Part shown: piece after piece, positions 8,567 through 16,385 of the stretch
Layout: every line of letters starts with the position of its first letter
How positions within the stretch are numbered: the stretch's first letter is position 1
DNA from: Sorangium aterium
GTDB taxonomy: Bacteria > Myxococcota_A > Polyangia > Polyangiales > Polyangiaceae
Length of the DNA: 64,000 nucleotides
Assembly (NCBI RefSeq): GCF_028368935.1
Contig: NZ_JAQNDK010000005.1
Location: 248,001 to 312,000 of the forward strand
Direction of reading: 5' to 3'
Made by a program: the position numbers and the translations under genes
Notes under the pieces: generated by a model
Databases searched by the model: none
What the model saw: only the letters and a program-made list of their open reading frames with translations
What the model was told of the DNA's origin: nothing

Positions 8567-9100
8567 ATGCGTTTCGCTCACGTCTCACGGCGGAACGGCG
8601 AGCCGCCGCTGCGCGAAGGGGACCTCTCTCGCGATCTCGCCGACAGCCCTCGTCGCACGCGGCGTCCGGGGAGCGCGCTCCCGGGGAGCGGGCGCCGCCT
8701 CTCCCGGGCTGCGCTCGCGATGGCGACAGCCTTGCTCTGTGCCGGCGCGGGATGCACGCGGGACTCGGTCCTGGAGCGAGCCTCGCTTGGAACTCACGCG
8801 GTCGCGGGCGGGAAGGCCGTGACTCGCGTCGAGGTGCAGCGGCTGACGTTGCCCCCTGGGTTCAAGGCAGGGCCGCACACGCACCCCGGTCCGGTCGTCT
8901 GCTATGTGACCGAAGGGCGTATTCTGTTCCAGGTAAAAGGCCAACCGGCCAGGTACTACACGGCAGGGCAAACGATCTTCGAGCCCGCGAGCGCGCCCAT
9001 CGAGCGCTTCGACAACGCTTCCAGCTCGGCCCCCGCGACCTTCATCGCCACCTACCTGCTGGGCGACCAGGACACGGAGCTGCTCCACAGGCTCCAGTAG
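8567..9100 (+). CDS. Cupin-domain lipoprotein
   Basis: 177 residues from the ATG at 8567, preceded by AAGGA about ten bases upstream; a start at 8492 would fall inside the palindrome and is disfavoured. The N-terminal 50 residues are basic and Ser/Arg-rich before a signal segment RAALAMATALLCAGAGC with a lipobox, so a shorter start at the ATG at 8720 is possible. From about residue 95 comes a single cupin barrel: GPHTHPGPVVCYVTEGR (metal-binding His pair) and an AGQTIFEPASAPIERFDN second motif. This type of small secreted cupin is common and of unknown substrate. Divergent LysR gene suggests regulated expression. Confidence 0.8.
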   Translation: MRFAHVSRRNGEPPLREGDLSRDLADSPRRTRRPGSALPGSGRRLSRAALAMATALLCAGAGCTRDSVLERASLGTHAVAGGKAVTRVEVQRLTLPPGFKAGPHTHPGPVVCYVTEGRILFQVKGQPARYYTAGQTIFEPASAPIERFDNASSSAPATFIATYLLGDQDTELLHRLQ

Positions 9101-9172
9101 ACGCGCGTGCGCTCTCTCGCTCGAGCCCCTTGCGTCCTTGCGGCTTCGGTCCTTGCAGCGTCCGTGCGCAGC

Positions 9173-9298
9173 ATGGTCGCGAGGGTCGAGGAGCACGGCC
9201 TGCCGCTGGTCCGCTTTCCGCCCGATCGCACCGCCGACGCGCACCGGGCGGTGGAGAGCGGCGCGGTCGGCAAGGTCCTGCTGGACGTCACGTCGTGA
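9173..9298 (+). pseudogene. C-terminal remnant of a zinc-type alcohol dehydrogenase/quinone oxidoreductase
   Basis: The frame encodes VARVEEHGLPLVRFPP...ADAHRAVESGAVGKVLLDV, which is the usual last 40 residues of MDR-family NADPH:quinone oxidoreductases (final strand and helix with AHxxxESGxxxGKVxLxV). Nothing of the GroES-like or Rossmann domain precedes it; upstream sequence is low complexity. It ends with a stop just before the left end of the IS66 remnant. A decayed gene is the simplest reading. Confidence 0.6.
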
Positions 9299-9383
9299 CG
9301 TTCAGCCGTAACCGCCCACCAACCGCCATGGCCTGGTCCCTTGCGGCTTTCGCCGGGGTCGAGATGCTGGGCGCGGGGCGGAT

Positions 9384-9449
9384 GGCGAGGCGTTCAGCCC
9401 ACTTGTCCGAGCCCGCAAGTAGGTAATTCTTTCTTCCCAGCGCGCGCAG
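9384..9449 (-). pseudogene. IS66 transposase TnpC fragment
   Basis: LRALGRKNYLLAGSDKWAER is the hallmark ALGRKNxLFAGSD segment found about 60 residues before the end of IS66-type TnpC transposases. The sequence on both sides does not continue the protein in frame. Order and strand agree with tnpA-tnpB-tnpC of the same decayed element. Confidence 0.65.
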
Positions 9450-9554
9450 CGTGGCCGTACGGTGGGACCGGTGATGCCGCGAGCCCTTCACCGCGGGCGA
9501 CGCAGCGGCGGAGGGCGCCCCGTCGGGCCACACCGGAGCCGCCCTCGGCGGCGA

Positions 9555-9690
9555 AACAGGCGGAAGCATTGGAGATTACTGTTGTTTTCGACGGCTGCTC
9601 ATATCCGATCGGTTTCTCTGGCGGGACTGTTCCGCGGTGGCGAACCGTCGCGATCCGGTGCTTTGCCCGGGATTTCAGGGAGGCGTGACG
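9555..9690 (+). repeat. Dispersed repeat, copy 2
   Basis: Shares TCTCTGGCGGGACTGT and GGCGAACCGTC with copy 1, and GGCGAACCGTCGCGATCCG, a GGGATTT block and GTGACGACGGATCGC with copy 3. It directly leads into the 75-residue reading frame at 9685. Confidence 0.7.
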
Positions 9691-9936
9691 ACGGATCGCA
9701 GCCGGTCGGTGGGCGTGGGCCCAACCCGGGCCCAACCGGCGAGCCTCGATCCTGGGAAGCTCGCGTCGGCCGACGCGTCGCCTCGGGCCGTCGTGGTTGC
9801 CTCGCTCGCCGGCACCCTGAACCGCGCCATCGCCCTTGGGGATGAGGAGGCGGCGCGGATCGTTCACGAGACGATCGGTCGGCTGCTCGGCCTGGTGCCA
9901 GCGCCGGAGGGGAAAGAAAGGTCGCGCCGACCGTAG
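9685..9936 (+). CDS. Small conserved protein of the dispersed repeat, copy A
   Basis: 83 residues from GTG at 9685; an in-frame ATG at 9637 is also possible. Without gaps it matches the frame at 18423-18653 over 76 residues with about 50 identities, best in SPRAVVVASLAGTLNRAIAL and VHETIGRLLGL. Between the copies roughly half of the codon differences in the core are synonymous and the others are mostly conservative, which suggests selection on a protein. The N-terminal 30 residues are Pro/Gly-rich; the core would be two short helices. AGGGAGG sits almost directly against the GTG, an awkward spacing. Family and function are not recognised. It is found inside the IS66 remnant. Confidence 0.5.
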   Translation: MTTDRSRSVGVGPTRAQPASLDPGKLASADASPRAVVVASLAGTLNRAIALGDEEAARIVHETIGRLLGLVPAPEGKERSRRP

Positions 9937-10301
9937 CAAGCCGCATTGACGAGGCGCCCGGATAGGACGACAGCGAAGACCCGATCATTCTGGCCATGTC
10001 GACCTGCGCTGCGCGGTGCACTACCGATGACAGCCTCTCGCGCATCCTGATCACCTTTCTCGAGGGATGCGGACCGGCTGGGGCCCTGCTCACCGGCTGA
10101 TCGGAAGGCGCGCGATGGCGCCGCGCCCGTGAGCGCGCCCCATCTCAGGAGCGCGCCGCACGGGCGCAGCAGAGCTCGGCGCGAAGAGCGCCCGCCGGGC
10201 ATCGCTTGTTGCCGCACGCTCTGCGCGGGACCGCTGCCGCTCGGCGCGGTCGCGCTCTTGTTCACGACGATCCTGTCGAGGCGGAACCCATCCTCGCGGC
10301 C
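9937..10301. other. Intergenic, no feature seen
   Basis: About 365 bases between the small repeat-borne frame and the truncated tnpB. No protein-like frame, start site or strong hairpin could be supported. Confidence 0.4.
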
Positions 10302-10799
10302 CTAGACATTCACGGTGTGGATGCCGGTGCTGGCGACGTTGATGGTTTGGCTCTGCCAGGTCAGCGTTCCGGTCTCGTCCGGCGAGTCGTTGGTGCCGAT
10401 GACGGTATCGTCGACGCCCGCCGAGGCCGAGTTATCGTTGCCGTTGATGCCCGTGCCTCGGATCCAGATGTAGAAGGTCCCGGTCGAGGTGAAGTTGGGG
10501 CTAGGCATCATAGGAACGTGGCGTCCGCAAGGTCGATCCTGCTGGTTCCCGCACCTGCCGATCGTGGCCGCGCAACCGGACAGGTCGGAGAAGCTCCGCC
10601 GTCGCCTGGCGAGCGTGGCACCGTGCTCGCGCGCCTTCAGGTGCTTCGCCCCGCTGCGCGGGCGCCTGCGGCGGACTGGATCCGCGCTGCGCGCGGTGCC
10701 TGCACGGCAGCGGAAGCGGGGGAGGACCACAATGCTCTTGCGCAGGTCGGTAGGCTCGGCCGCGACGTAGACGCGCACCGACGGCGGCAGCGTCAGCAC
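10302..10799 (-). pseudogene. Truncated IS66 tnpB joined to a secreted-protein fragment
   Basis: Residues 1-21 (MLTLPPSVRVYVAAEPTDLR) are the start of IS66 TnpB, whose next residues should be the conserved KSFDGL block; here the sequence departs right after LRKS. About 75 residues of Arg-rich, non-homologous translation follow. The final 65 residues (FYIWIRGTGINGND, VDDTVIGTNDSPDETGTLTW, STGIHTVNV) resemble a beta-sandwich module of secreted carbohydrate-active or adhesive proteins and end at a stop. The open frame is thus a chance fusion of two fragments. Its start overlaps the tnpA stop by seven bases, the normal IS66 arrangement. Confidence 0.6.
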
Positions 10800-11131
10800 G
10801 GCGACTCCTCGGCCGCCAGCGCCAGCACCCGCTCGAGCGTGGCCGGGTCGAAGCCCGGCCGAACGCGAACCACCCGCCCGTTGGGCAGCGCGATCTCGAT
10901 CGGCTCGGCCGCGACCGGCGATGCGTCGATCACTACGTGCACCGGCAGGAACCGCGGCGGCTCGGTCGACGACGACGGCGAGGGCTGCGAGCGCCCGTCA
11001 GCCCGCAGCTTCCAGCGCCACCAATAGAGCTGCTTGGGCTTGTACCCCTCGCGGCGCGCGAACTTCTCGGCACTCAGCCCGCTCCGCTCCCATCGCCCCA
11101 CCCGCTCGGCCCACTCCACTCTCGTCGCCAT
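10793..11131 (-). CDS. tnpA: IS66 accessory protein TnpA
   Basis: 112 residues, full length for IS66 OrfA. The N-terminal half is a helix-turn-helix: WAERVGRWERSGLSAEKFAR, then REGYKPKQLYWWRWKL, with the Leu-Tyr-Trp-Trp signature of the family. The C-terminal half carries the conserved IEIALPNGRVVRVRPGFDPA block. It assists IS66 transposition as a DNA-binding partner. Because tnpB and tnpC are broken, the element cannot move by itself, though the protein could act for intact copies elsewhere. Start chosen at the ATG following GAAGGAGGAAGCG. Confidence 0.85.
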   Translation of the reverse strand: MATRVEWAERVGRWERSGLSAEKFARREGYKPKQLYWWRWKLRADGRSQPSPSSSTEPPRFLPVHVVIDASPVAAEPIEIALPNGRVVRVRPGFDPATLERVLALAAEESPC

Positions 11132-11209
11132 CGCTTCCTCCTTCGTCGCGATGGGAACAGGTAACCGGCGGCGCGCGGACGGTCACGATGCCCTTGGCTG
11201 GGCGGTTAC

Positions 11210-11650
11210 AGCGGAAAGACCGTCGGCGAGCCGCTGCGCGAGCTCGGGAGCTTCGCAAGAAACGACACTATTGTCGATCGCATCGAACGCGACGCCGTGC
11301 TGCATACCACCGAGCACACGCGCGACCAGTACTCTTGCAGACCCGTGACATTCACACTACCGCTTCGCGCGATTCCAGAACCTCGCGCTCGTCTACTCAA
11401 GATTTCTCTTTGCAAAAACAATTGCAAAAATTGAGCAGTTCACGCGACAGGGTTCGCTTCGAGACTCCAGGGAACGTCAACCTTCGGGAGTCTTGCCGGC
11501 TGCGTCGGAAAACCTCCCTAAATCGTGCGTGGCGCATCTGCAGGCGCACCTGCGCCCTGGTGGACGAAGAGCCACCGCTTTACATAGTACTTCGCGCACC
11601 ACGACCGATCGCACACAGCACTGAGTAGAGATCACAGGGGAGGGCTCGCA
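11210..11650. other. Intergenic of falling GC content, no firm gene
   Basis: Outside the IS66 end. On the minus strand 11210-11345, one frame (ARVLGGMQHGVAFDAIDN, then PELAQRLADGLSAVTAQP) looks weakly protein-like and ends at the IS66 end; it may be the tail of a gene cut by the element. From about 11340 the DNA is much less GC-rich and leads into the foreign-looking gene at 11651. Confidence 0.35.
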
Positions 11651-11965
11651 ATGGCACGCAACAAGACCTTGTTTATCTACAACACCTCGAAGCAGAAAGA
11701 ACAGGAATGGTCGATTTACTCGGAAAACGTCATCAACAAGAGTGTCACAGTTGGCTCGACACGCAAGAGCTATACCATTTCTCTAAGCGGAGACGCGACC
11801 ATCCAATTTGGCGTCAATGACACAGTTTACCTCAGAGCAGAATACAATTACTCAACAGACTCCTGGAAATCGCACACCGATACACCAAAAGAAATCAATT
11901 TCACAGTCTCGGGCAGCGCCGTGACCGTCAGCTCTTCCTACGATCCAGAATTGCCAGCATGCTGA
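11651..11965 (+). CDS. Low-GC orphan protein, 104 residues, unknown function
   Basis: MARNKTLFIYNTSKQKEQEW is preceded by a strong GGGGAGGG site. The protein is rich in Thr, Ser, Asn, Tyr and Lys with alternating polar/hydrophobic stretches (KSYTISLSGDATIQFGV; EINFTVSGSAVTVSSSYD), as in an all-beta fold, with no signal peptide and one C-terminal Cys. Codons end in A/T far more often than in neighbouring genes. I do not recognise the family; a small lectin-like or phage structural protein would be compatible. Its base composition, and its position between an IS66 remnant and a group II intron, indicate acquisition from a lower-GC source. Confidence 0.7.
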   Translation: MARNKTLFIYNTSKQKEQEWSIYSENVINKSVTVGSTRKSYTISLSGDATIQFGVNDTVYLRAEYNYSTDSWKSHTDTPKEINFTVSGSAVTVSSSYDPELPAC

Positions 11966-12027
11966 TCCTCTGCTCGGGTAGGATTTCGGCATTCATCCTG
12001 GCGCAACCTGTTCCCATTGCAGTTCAG

Positions 12028-12104
12028 TCAGGGCGTCCCCGGCGGCTGCAGGAGCGATTCGCCGCTCACCTTGCTGCCGAACCAGACCGTCGTATAGCGG
12101 CCGG
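12028..12104 (-). pseudogene. Tail of an interrupted gene at the 3' side of the group II intron
   Basis: Directly after the intron 3' end, the minus strand reads RYTTVWFGSKVSGESLLQPP and stops within three residues. Third positions are almost all G/C, as in native genes here. The matching upstream part is not visible on the other side of the intron (above 14048). The parent protein is not recognised. Confidence 0.35.
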
Positions 12105-12140
12105 GTAGCCCCGGGTCGTCGCCTTCCCGGGGCCCCCACG

Positions 12141-12173
12141 GATCCGGACGTGCAGATTTCCCGCATCCGGCTC
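12141..12173 (-). ncRNA. Group II intron domain V
   Basis: The minus strand reads GAGCCGGATGCGGGAAATC and then TGCACGTCCGGATC: a 34-nt hairpin with the catalytic AGC-type triad region, a GAAA tetraloop-like apex and a two-base bulge, as in domain V of bacterial group II introns. It lies 18 bases after the maturase stop, the expected position. Confidence 0.8.
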
Positions 12174-12190
12174 TTCGAAACACGGCTTCG

Positions 12191-13519
12191 CTACACGATT
12201 CGGACGGCGGTCGGCTTCAGAAGCGGGTAGCGCTTCAGGAGCCGATTCATTGCCGCCCAGGAGAGACCACGCTGGGAGCGGCGATGCAGCCACCGCCACC
12301 ACACCCGCGTGGCCCAATGCAGAAGAGTCCAGAGCCTCGCCCGATTGCCAGGGCGGCCATAGTAGCCGTAGTGGCCTCGGAGCTTCAGGTTCAAGACGTA
12401 CTGCTGCCTCTCGAGTGGTTCATGGCGATGGGCCTTGCACCACTGCGAGGTACCCCTCAATGCCCGTTGGAAGCGATCCGATGCCGTTCGTGTCTTCACT
12501 GCCCACTTGCCCGCGAGGCTCTTGCCCCAGTGGATGGTGAAGCCGAGGAAGTCGAAGGTGGCCGGCTTGTACGGCCCCTCGTCCGCGTCGCGTCGGCGCG
12601 TCATCCGGTCCGGCCGCTTGAATGGCAGAAGCCAGGTCTTGTCCGGGTGCAGCGTCAGACCGTACTTGCTGAATCGCTTCGGTAGCACAGCCATCACGCG
12701 GCGCGCGTCCTCCTCGTACTCGAACAACATCACAGCGTCATCGGCATAGCGCATCAGATGGGCTTGGCCGCGCATGCGCGGTCGCACCTCTCTGGCAAAC
12801 CACACGTCGAACACCTCGTGCAGAAGGACATTTGCAAGAATCGGGGAAACGACCCCGCCTTGCGGACTACCCGCATCCGGGTACTTCAGACTTCCGTTCT
12901 CGAGCACTCCCGCATTCAACCACTTACCTATCAGGCGTAGAATCGCTCCATCGCGTATCCGGCGACATAGCACTTCGCCCAGACGCTCGTGATCGATCGA
13001 GTCAAAATACTTCCGTATATCGATCTCGATGACCCAACCGCCAGCCATCCTCGTCGCCTCTCGGTGCAGCTCGTCCAGCGCTTGTTGCGCCGACCGGCCG
13101 GGACGAAAGCCGTACGAGCAGTCCAGAAACTCCTCCTCGTAGACGGCTTCAAGCACCATGGCAACTGCGCGTTGCAGCACCTTATCCTCGAAAGTTGGAA
13201 TACCGATCGGCCTCGTTTCCGAGCCAGACCCTTTCGGGATATGGACTCTGCGCACCGGCGGCGCACGGTACGTGCCGGACTTCGCGCGTTCGAGAAGCGA
13301 CCGGAGGTTGTCCTCCAGGTGTGCCGCATAGTCGTCCGCACTCTGTCCGTCCACGCCCATCGCGCCATCTTTGCGCGTCCTTCGGTGTGCCTCACGTAGC
13401 CATTCCAGGTCGATGTGATGAGCGAGCGTCGTGAGCGGCTGTTCGCGGAGTTGCCGCGCCAGCCCTGCTATCCGTTTGAGTCGCGTTGAGATGGGTACCA
13501 AACCCGATGTCTCTTCCAT
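12191..13519 (-). CDS. ltrA: Group II intron reverse transcriptase/maturase
   Basis: 442 residues from the ATG at 13519 (MEETSGLVPISTRLKRIAGL), preceded by GAGGG; an in-frame ATG lies 15 codons upstream. Reverse-transcriptase blocks are in order: GAMGVDGQSADDY, RRVHIPKGSGSETRPIGIPT, VLEAVYEEEFLDCSYGFRPG, EIDIRKYFDSIDH, GSPQGGVVSPILANV, and the catalytic MRYADD near residue 257. The maturase X domain follows (NLKLRGHYGYYGRPGNRARL and TRVWWRWLHRRSQRGLSWA). It ends at LLKPTAVRIV without an HNH endonuclease domain. It reverse-transcribes and helps splice the host intron RNA. All catalytic blocks are intact. Confidence 0.95.
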   Translation of the reverse strand: MEETSGLVPISTRLKRIAGLARQLREQPLTTLAHHIDLEWLREAHRRTRKDGAMGVDGQSADDYAAHLEDNLRSLLERAKSGTYRAPPVRRVHIPKGSGSETRPIGIPTFEDKVLQRAVAMVLEAVYEEEFLDCSYGFRPGRSAQQALDELHREATRMAGGWVIEIDIRKYFDSIDHERLGEVLCRRIRDGAILRLIGKWLNAGVLENGSLKYPDAGSPQGGVVSPILANVLLHEVFDVWFAREVRPRMRGQAHLMRYADDAVMLFEYEEDARRVMAVLPKRFSKYGLTLHPDKTWLLPFKRPDRMTRRRDADEGPYKPATFDFLGFTIHWGKSLAGKWAVKTRTASDRFQRALRGTSQWCKAHRHEPLERQQYVLNLKLRGHYGYYGRPGNRARLWTLLHWATRVWWRWLHRRSQRGLSWAAMNRLLKRYPLLKPTAVRIV

Positions 13520-14048
13520 CTTTCCCTCGTACGGTTCCGTGTCCCGGCGCGCCCTTCGCTCCACGGGGTCCCACGGCTCGGTTCCCCCGATTCGTCGCTA
13601 CTATGGCGCGCTCCGACGTCCCGCTGCTCCGCTTCGGCTTCGCTCGCGCTCGCCTTCACGGTTCCGTCTCACGACGTAGCCAATGGGACCTCCCAAGTTC
13701 CTCGGCGACCCTCGCCACGCATGCCCCGGCTCTTCGACTCCGGTGGAATCTCAGGAGCAGGCCTCCGGGAACATGTCCCTACGCATCGCTCCCTCGATGT
13801 TGCCTTCCGGGCTTACGGTCCCGTCGGCTTCCACGACTTCTTTCTTTCGGAGCCCGATTCCGCGGCCCGCGTGCTCGCTGTCTACGCTTCGTAGTCCGGG
13901 TTGCCCTCGGTCACCACGCAAGACTCGCTTCCGACTGGCGGCCCTACCTTGGTCGGGCAGGAATTCAACCCGCTGGGTCGCTACATCAGGTTTCAGTTGG
14001 TGTGGACTTCACATGGCATCCTCCTGATCGAAGCTGTGCTTGGCGCAC

Positions 14049-14255
14049 CGTAGGTAAAAGAAGCCGGATCGCAGCGCGAAGAAGTGTAGCGCGGCAGAGC
14101 GAAAGGGTGGGACCGCGAGCGTCGTGATGGCTCGGTCCTGGGTCGAAAGAGCGTGGTCCGGGCGGCGCCGAACGCGCTACGGGGCGCATCGGCGCGCCGT
14201 GGGCACACGTGTCCGTCCGGGCGTTGGTCTGGCCCGGGAGGCGCGTCGCGAGACG
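14049..14255. other. Short spacer between the group II intron and the IS91-like remnant
   Basis: Contains the 5' exon side of the intron (minus-strand ...CTTTTACCTACG before the GTGCGCC start). No gene could be supported. The stretch probably belongs to the terminal region of the IS91-like element. Confidence 0.35.
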
Positions 14256-14457
14256 CTATGCGGCGTCACCGGGCGCCTTGCGGCGCACAACGGTGCTTTT
14301 CCAGTACGGTGGCCGCCGCGTAGACGCTGGGAGAGCGTGCTGGAACATCGGTCGGCTAGCCGAGCGCGGAGAGGAAGCGGACGATGTTCCGGGGCTCAGT
14401 GACCATGGCGACGAGCTTCATCCGCCCCTTGCAAGTTGGGCACTCGAGGACATCGAT
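14256..14457 (-). pseudogene. IS91-like transposase, C-terminal fragment
   Basis: The minus strand reads IDVLECPTCKGRMKLVAMVT and EPRNIVRFLSALG, the zinc-knuckle end of IS91-family transposases. A TAG at 14356-14358 then replaces the usual glutamate codon; beyond it the original tail is still visible as PTDVPARSPS and, one frame over, PPYWKSTVVRRKAPGDAA with its stop at 14256. This is the 3' part of the gene whose 5' part lies at 16411-17774. The recombinase-bearing unit 14458-16410 separates them at the codons for the ILR/IDV segment. Confidence 0.75.
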
Positions 14458-16054
14458 CCTGCGAACGTAAAGCCGAAAACCGGCCGGAGAGCGGGATCGC
14501 GTGCTCGATAGCGACGTGGTCGCCTGTCACGACGACACGCTCGATCAGCAGCCGGACGAGGCGTTGCCGCCCTGCAAAGTCCAGCTTATCCAGTCCTTCC
14601 CGCAGCGTCGCCGCAAAGGCCGTCAGGTCGTCGGCCAGCTGATTGAGCCGAGTTCGGTCCTGGTCCTGGGCCGCGATCTCCTCGATGCGAACGCGCACCG
14701 CGCGCTGCTCGGCATCGAGGCGATCGCGCCGCGCCTTGAGCTCCTCGACGGATATCGCGCCGGCCTGATAGGCGTCGACCAGCCGTTCGACTTGAGTCTG
14801 GAGCTTGCGCTCGGCGCTCTCGAGACGGGCACGGTCACGGCGACTCTGGTCCTCTCCCGCGCGGCTCGAACGCCATGCCTCAACCTCTTGCAGCAGCATC
14901 TCCGGGGACTGAATCCACGATACCAGCGCGTCCCATACCACCGCATCGAGCTCGTCGCGACGGATGTACTTGGCTTTGCACCGCTTGTCATGGCCGCGCA
15001 CTTCGGCGAGGCGGCGTCGGCATCCATAATAGAAGTACTCGTAGGGCACGCCGGACCGCGGGGCCTGTCGATGGCCCTCCATGCGCCACCCGCATTCACC
15101 GCAGACGACGAGCGACCGGAGAAGGTAGTCGTGCTTGAGGTGCCGCGGCGCCTGCCACCGGTGCTTCGCGAGGATCGCGCGGACCTCGGCTTGCTCCTTT
15201 TCGTCAACGATCGAAGGGACCGGAATGATGAGCCACTCCTGCTTGGGACGGAAGCGGCTGGAGCTCTTGAGGTGCTTTCGGTAGGAACCCGGCTTTTTCG
15301 GTCGTGCCGGTTCGACCGACATCCGACGACCGTAGGTCGCCATGCCAGTATAGGTGGGGTCGGTCAGCACCCCATAGACGCGGCCCTCGGTCCACCGCGC
15401 CGCCCTGCGAGGACGTATCCCCTGTGCGTTCAGTCGCCTGGCGACGGCGCGTGAGCTGAGATCCTCCTCGCGCACCCACCGGTACATCGCCCGTACATGC
15501 TGGGCTTCGACCTCGTCGATGACGACCGTGCGCCGCAGCCCATCGGCAGAGCGTTCGATGGCATAGCCATAGCGTGCGACAGAGCTGTAAGGCAGCATCT
15601 GCCCGGCACGCAGTTTGTGAATACGACCGCGGCGCGTGCGCTCCATGATCTTCGCGCGCTCATACTCGGCGATGATGCCCTGCATCTGCACGAGCAGGCG
15701 GTCCTCGGCACGCTCGGTCGCGGGGCATTCGACGAAGTGCACGTGGACTCCGCGGTTCGTCAGCTCCTCGACCAGCACAACCTGATGCACGTAGTTGCGC
15801 GCGAGCCGATCGGGAGCATGTACGAGCACCACGTCGATCAGCCCATCGGCCGCTGCGTCGCGCAACGCGTCCAATCCCGGCCGATCGAGGCGAGCGCCAC
15901 TGATGCCGTCATCGATGTACCGTCGCTCTGCCGGCACCGTGAGCCCCATGGCGGTCGCTGCGTTCTCGAGCGCTTCGAGCTGCGACGCCACCGTTTGCTC
16001 CTGTTCCTGCCGCGCCGTCGAGACGCGCGCATAGAGGGCGGCTCGTTGGCTCAT
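14396..16054 (-). CDS. Large serine site-specific recombinase
   Basis: 552 residues. Resolvase catalytic domain: YARVSTARQ with nucleophile Ser12, then DGISGARLDRPGLD and VLVHAPDRLARN. The Recombinase domain covers about residues 170-280 (VARRLNAQGIRPRRAARWTE; DPTYTGMATYG). A zinc ribbon has CGECGWRMEGH and a later CRRRLAEVRGHDKRC pair, followed by a coiled coil (ESAERKLQTQVERLVDAYQA; LKARRDRLDAEQ). Length and order match transposase/integrase-type large serine recombinases. The last residues (about SALRSQDRC onward) are encoded by the terminal repeat and by the flanking IS91-like DNA rather than by the element proper. The enzyme presumably moves the unit 14458-16410. Confidence 0.93.
   Translation of the reverse strand: MSQRAALYARVSTARQEQEQTVASQLEALENAATAMGLTVPAERRYIDDGISGARLDRPGLDALRDAAADGLIDVVLVHAPDRLARNYVHQVVLVEELTNRGVHVHFVECPATERAEDRLLVQMQGIIAEYERAKIMERTRRGRIHKLRAGQMLPYSSVARYGYAIERSADGLRRTVVIDEVEAQHVRAMYRWVREEDLSSRAVARRLNAQGIRPRRAARWTEGRVYGVLTDPTYTGMATYGRRMSVEPARPKKPGSYRKHLKSSSRFRPKQEWLIIPVPSIVDEKEQAEVRAILAKHRWQAPRHLKHDYLLRSLVVCGECGWRMEGHRQAPRSGVPYEYFYYGCRRRLAEVRGHDKRCKAKYIRRDELDAVVWDALVSWIQSPEMLLQEVEAWRSSRAGEDQSRRDRARLESAERKLQTQVERLVDAYQAGAISVEELKARRDRLDAEQRAVRVRIEEIAAQDQDRTRLNQLADDLTAFAATLREGLDKLDFAGRQRLVRLLIERVVVTGDHVAIEHAIPLSGRFSALRSQDRCPRVPNLQGADEARRHGH
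14458..14481 (+). repeat. Left terminal inverted repeat of the recombinase unit
   Basis: Begins CCTGCGAACGTAAAGC and ends GAAAACC (24 bases). Its complement at 16386-16410 starts CCTGCGAACGCAAAGC and ends GAAAACC, differing by one substitution in the first 16 bases and a one-base length change in the middle. The repeats mark both ends of the recombinase unit. Confidence 0.7.
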
Positions 16055-16247
16055 GGTCTCTCCTTTCGTTGCTGTTGCTGGCGTTGGGTTCGTTGCTCCT
16101 CTTGGCGCCGTCGTCCCCGCTCCTGCGCAGCCCGATCGGGGGGCTTTCCGCGGCGTCGATCACGAGGCCGACCGCCAGGCTGAGCCGAGATGAACCGTCG
16201 GGCTGGGGCCGCGCTCTCCACTCGATCCTCCACGCACGCTGGGTCAT
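15909..16247 (-). CDS. Possible small protein upstream of the serine recombinase
   Basis: From ATG 16247 the frame encodes MTQRAWRIEWRARPQPDGSS and RLSLAVGLVIDAAESPP, a compact motif with Trp and RPxPDG that looks protein-like. I believe such short frames precede serine recombinases in related elements, but could not check. The frame then continues, with loss of protein character, into the recombinase gene on the same strand and would overlap it by about 145 bases, so either it ends by a frameshift or it is decayed. No strong ribosome-binding site is seen. Confidence 0.3.
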   Translation of the reverse strand: MTQRAWRIEWRARPQPDGSSRLSLAVGLVIDAAESPPIGLRRSGDDGAKRSNEPNASNSNERRDHEPTSRPLCARLDGAAGTGANGGVAARSARERSDRHGAHGAGRATVHR

Positions 16248-16385
16248 GGATCCCCGCCATCCTTTCGGGGACCCCCTCACGACCCCAGCCCGTTGACGGG
16301 AGCGACCCATCCGCAGCCTCATTCCCACCCTTCCCGGAATTCCTGCGGATCTTGAAAACACGCCGGTGCAGCACCAGCCTCAGCA

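Larger units (their letters stand above)
9308..11209 (-). mobile_element. Decayed IS66-family element
   Basis: Bounded by inverted GTAACCGCCCA sequences (9308-9318 on the plus strand; complement at 11199-11209), the GTAA-start ends expected of IS66 elements. Inside, on the minus strand, are an intact tnpA, the first 20-odd codons of tnpB, and a short piece near the C-terminus of tnpC. The region between tnpB and tnpC has been lost and now contains dispersed repeat copy 2 with its 75-residue frame and a fragment of a secreted glycan-binding-like domain. Flanking 8-mers (GTTCAGCC and AGCGGAAA) are not a duplication, so this is not a clean insertion. Confidence 0.65.
12105..14048 (-). mobile_element. 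Group II intron with maturase
   Basis: A self-splicing retroelement of about 1.94 kb. The 5' end is placed at GTGCGCC (complement of 14042-14048), the consensus start of bacterial group II introns. Structured RNA of domains I-III follows to about 13560, with typical GGGAGGTCCC and AAGGTAGGGC segments. The reverse transcriptase lies in domain IV, domain V is at 12141-12173, and a GC-rich domain VI hairpin (CCCCGGG paired with CCCGGGG) ends at CTAC, giving the 3' end near 12105. All parts are present and the open frame is intact, so it may be mobile. The short DV-DVI end fits bacterial class C-like introns, though class was not determined. Confidence 0.75.

Noticed and set aside
9300-11217. Target-site duplication around the IS66 remnant
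   Set aside because: The flanking 8-mers GTTCAGCC and AGCGGAAA do not match.
14501-15454. Plus-strand frame of 317 residues with fairly normal composition
   Set aside because: Antisense to the serine recombinase, which has full catalytic and zinc-ribbon motifs.
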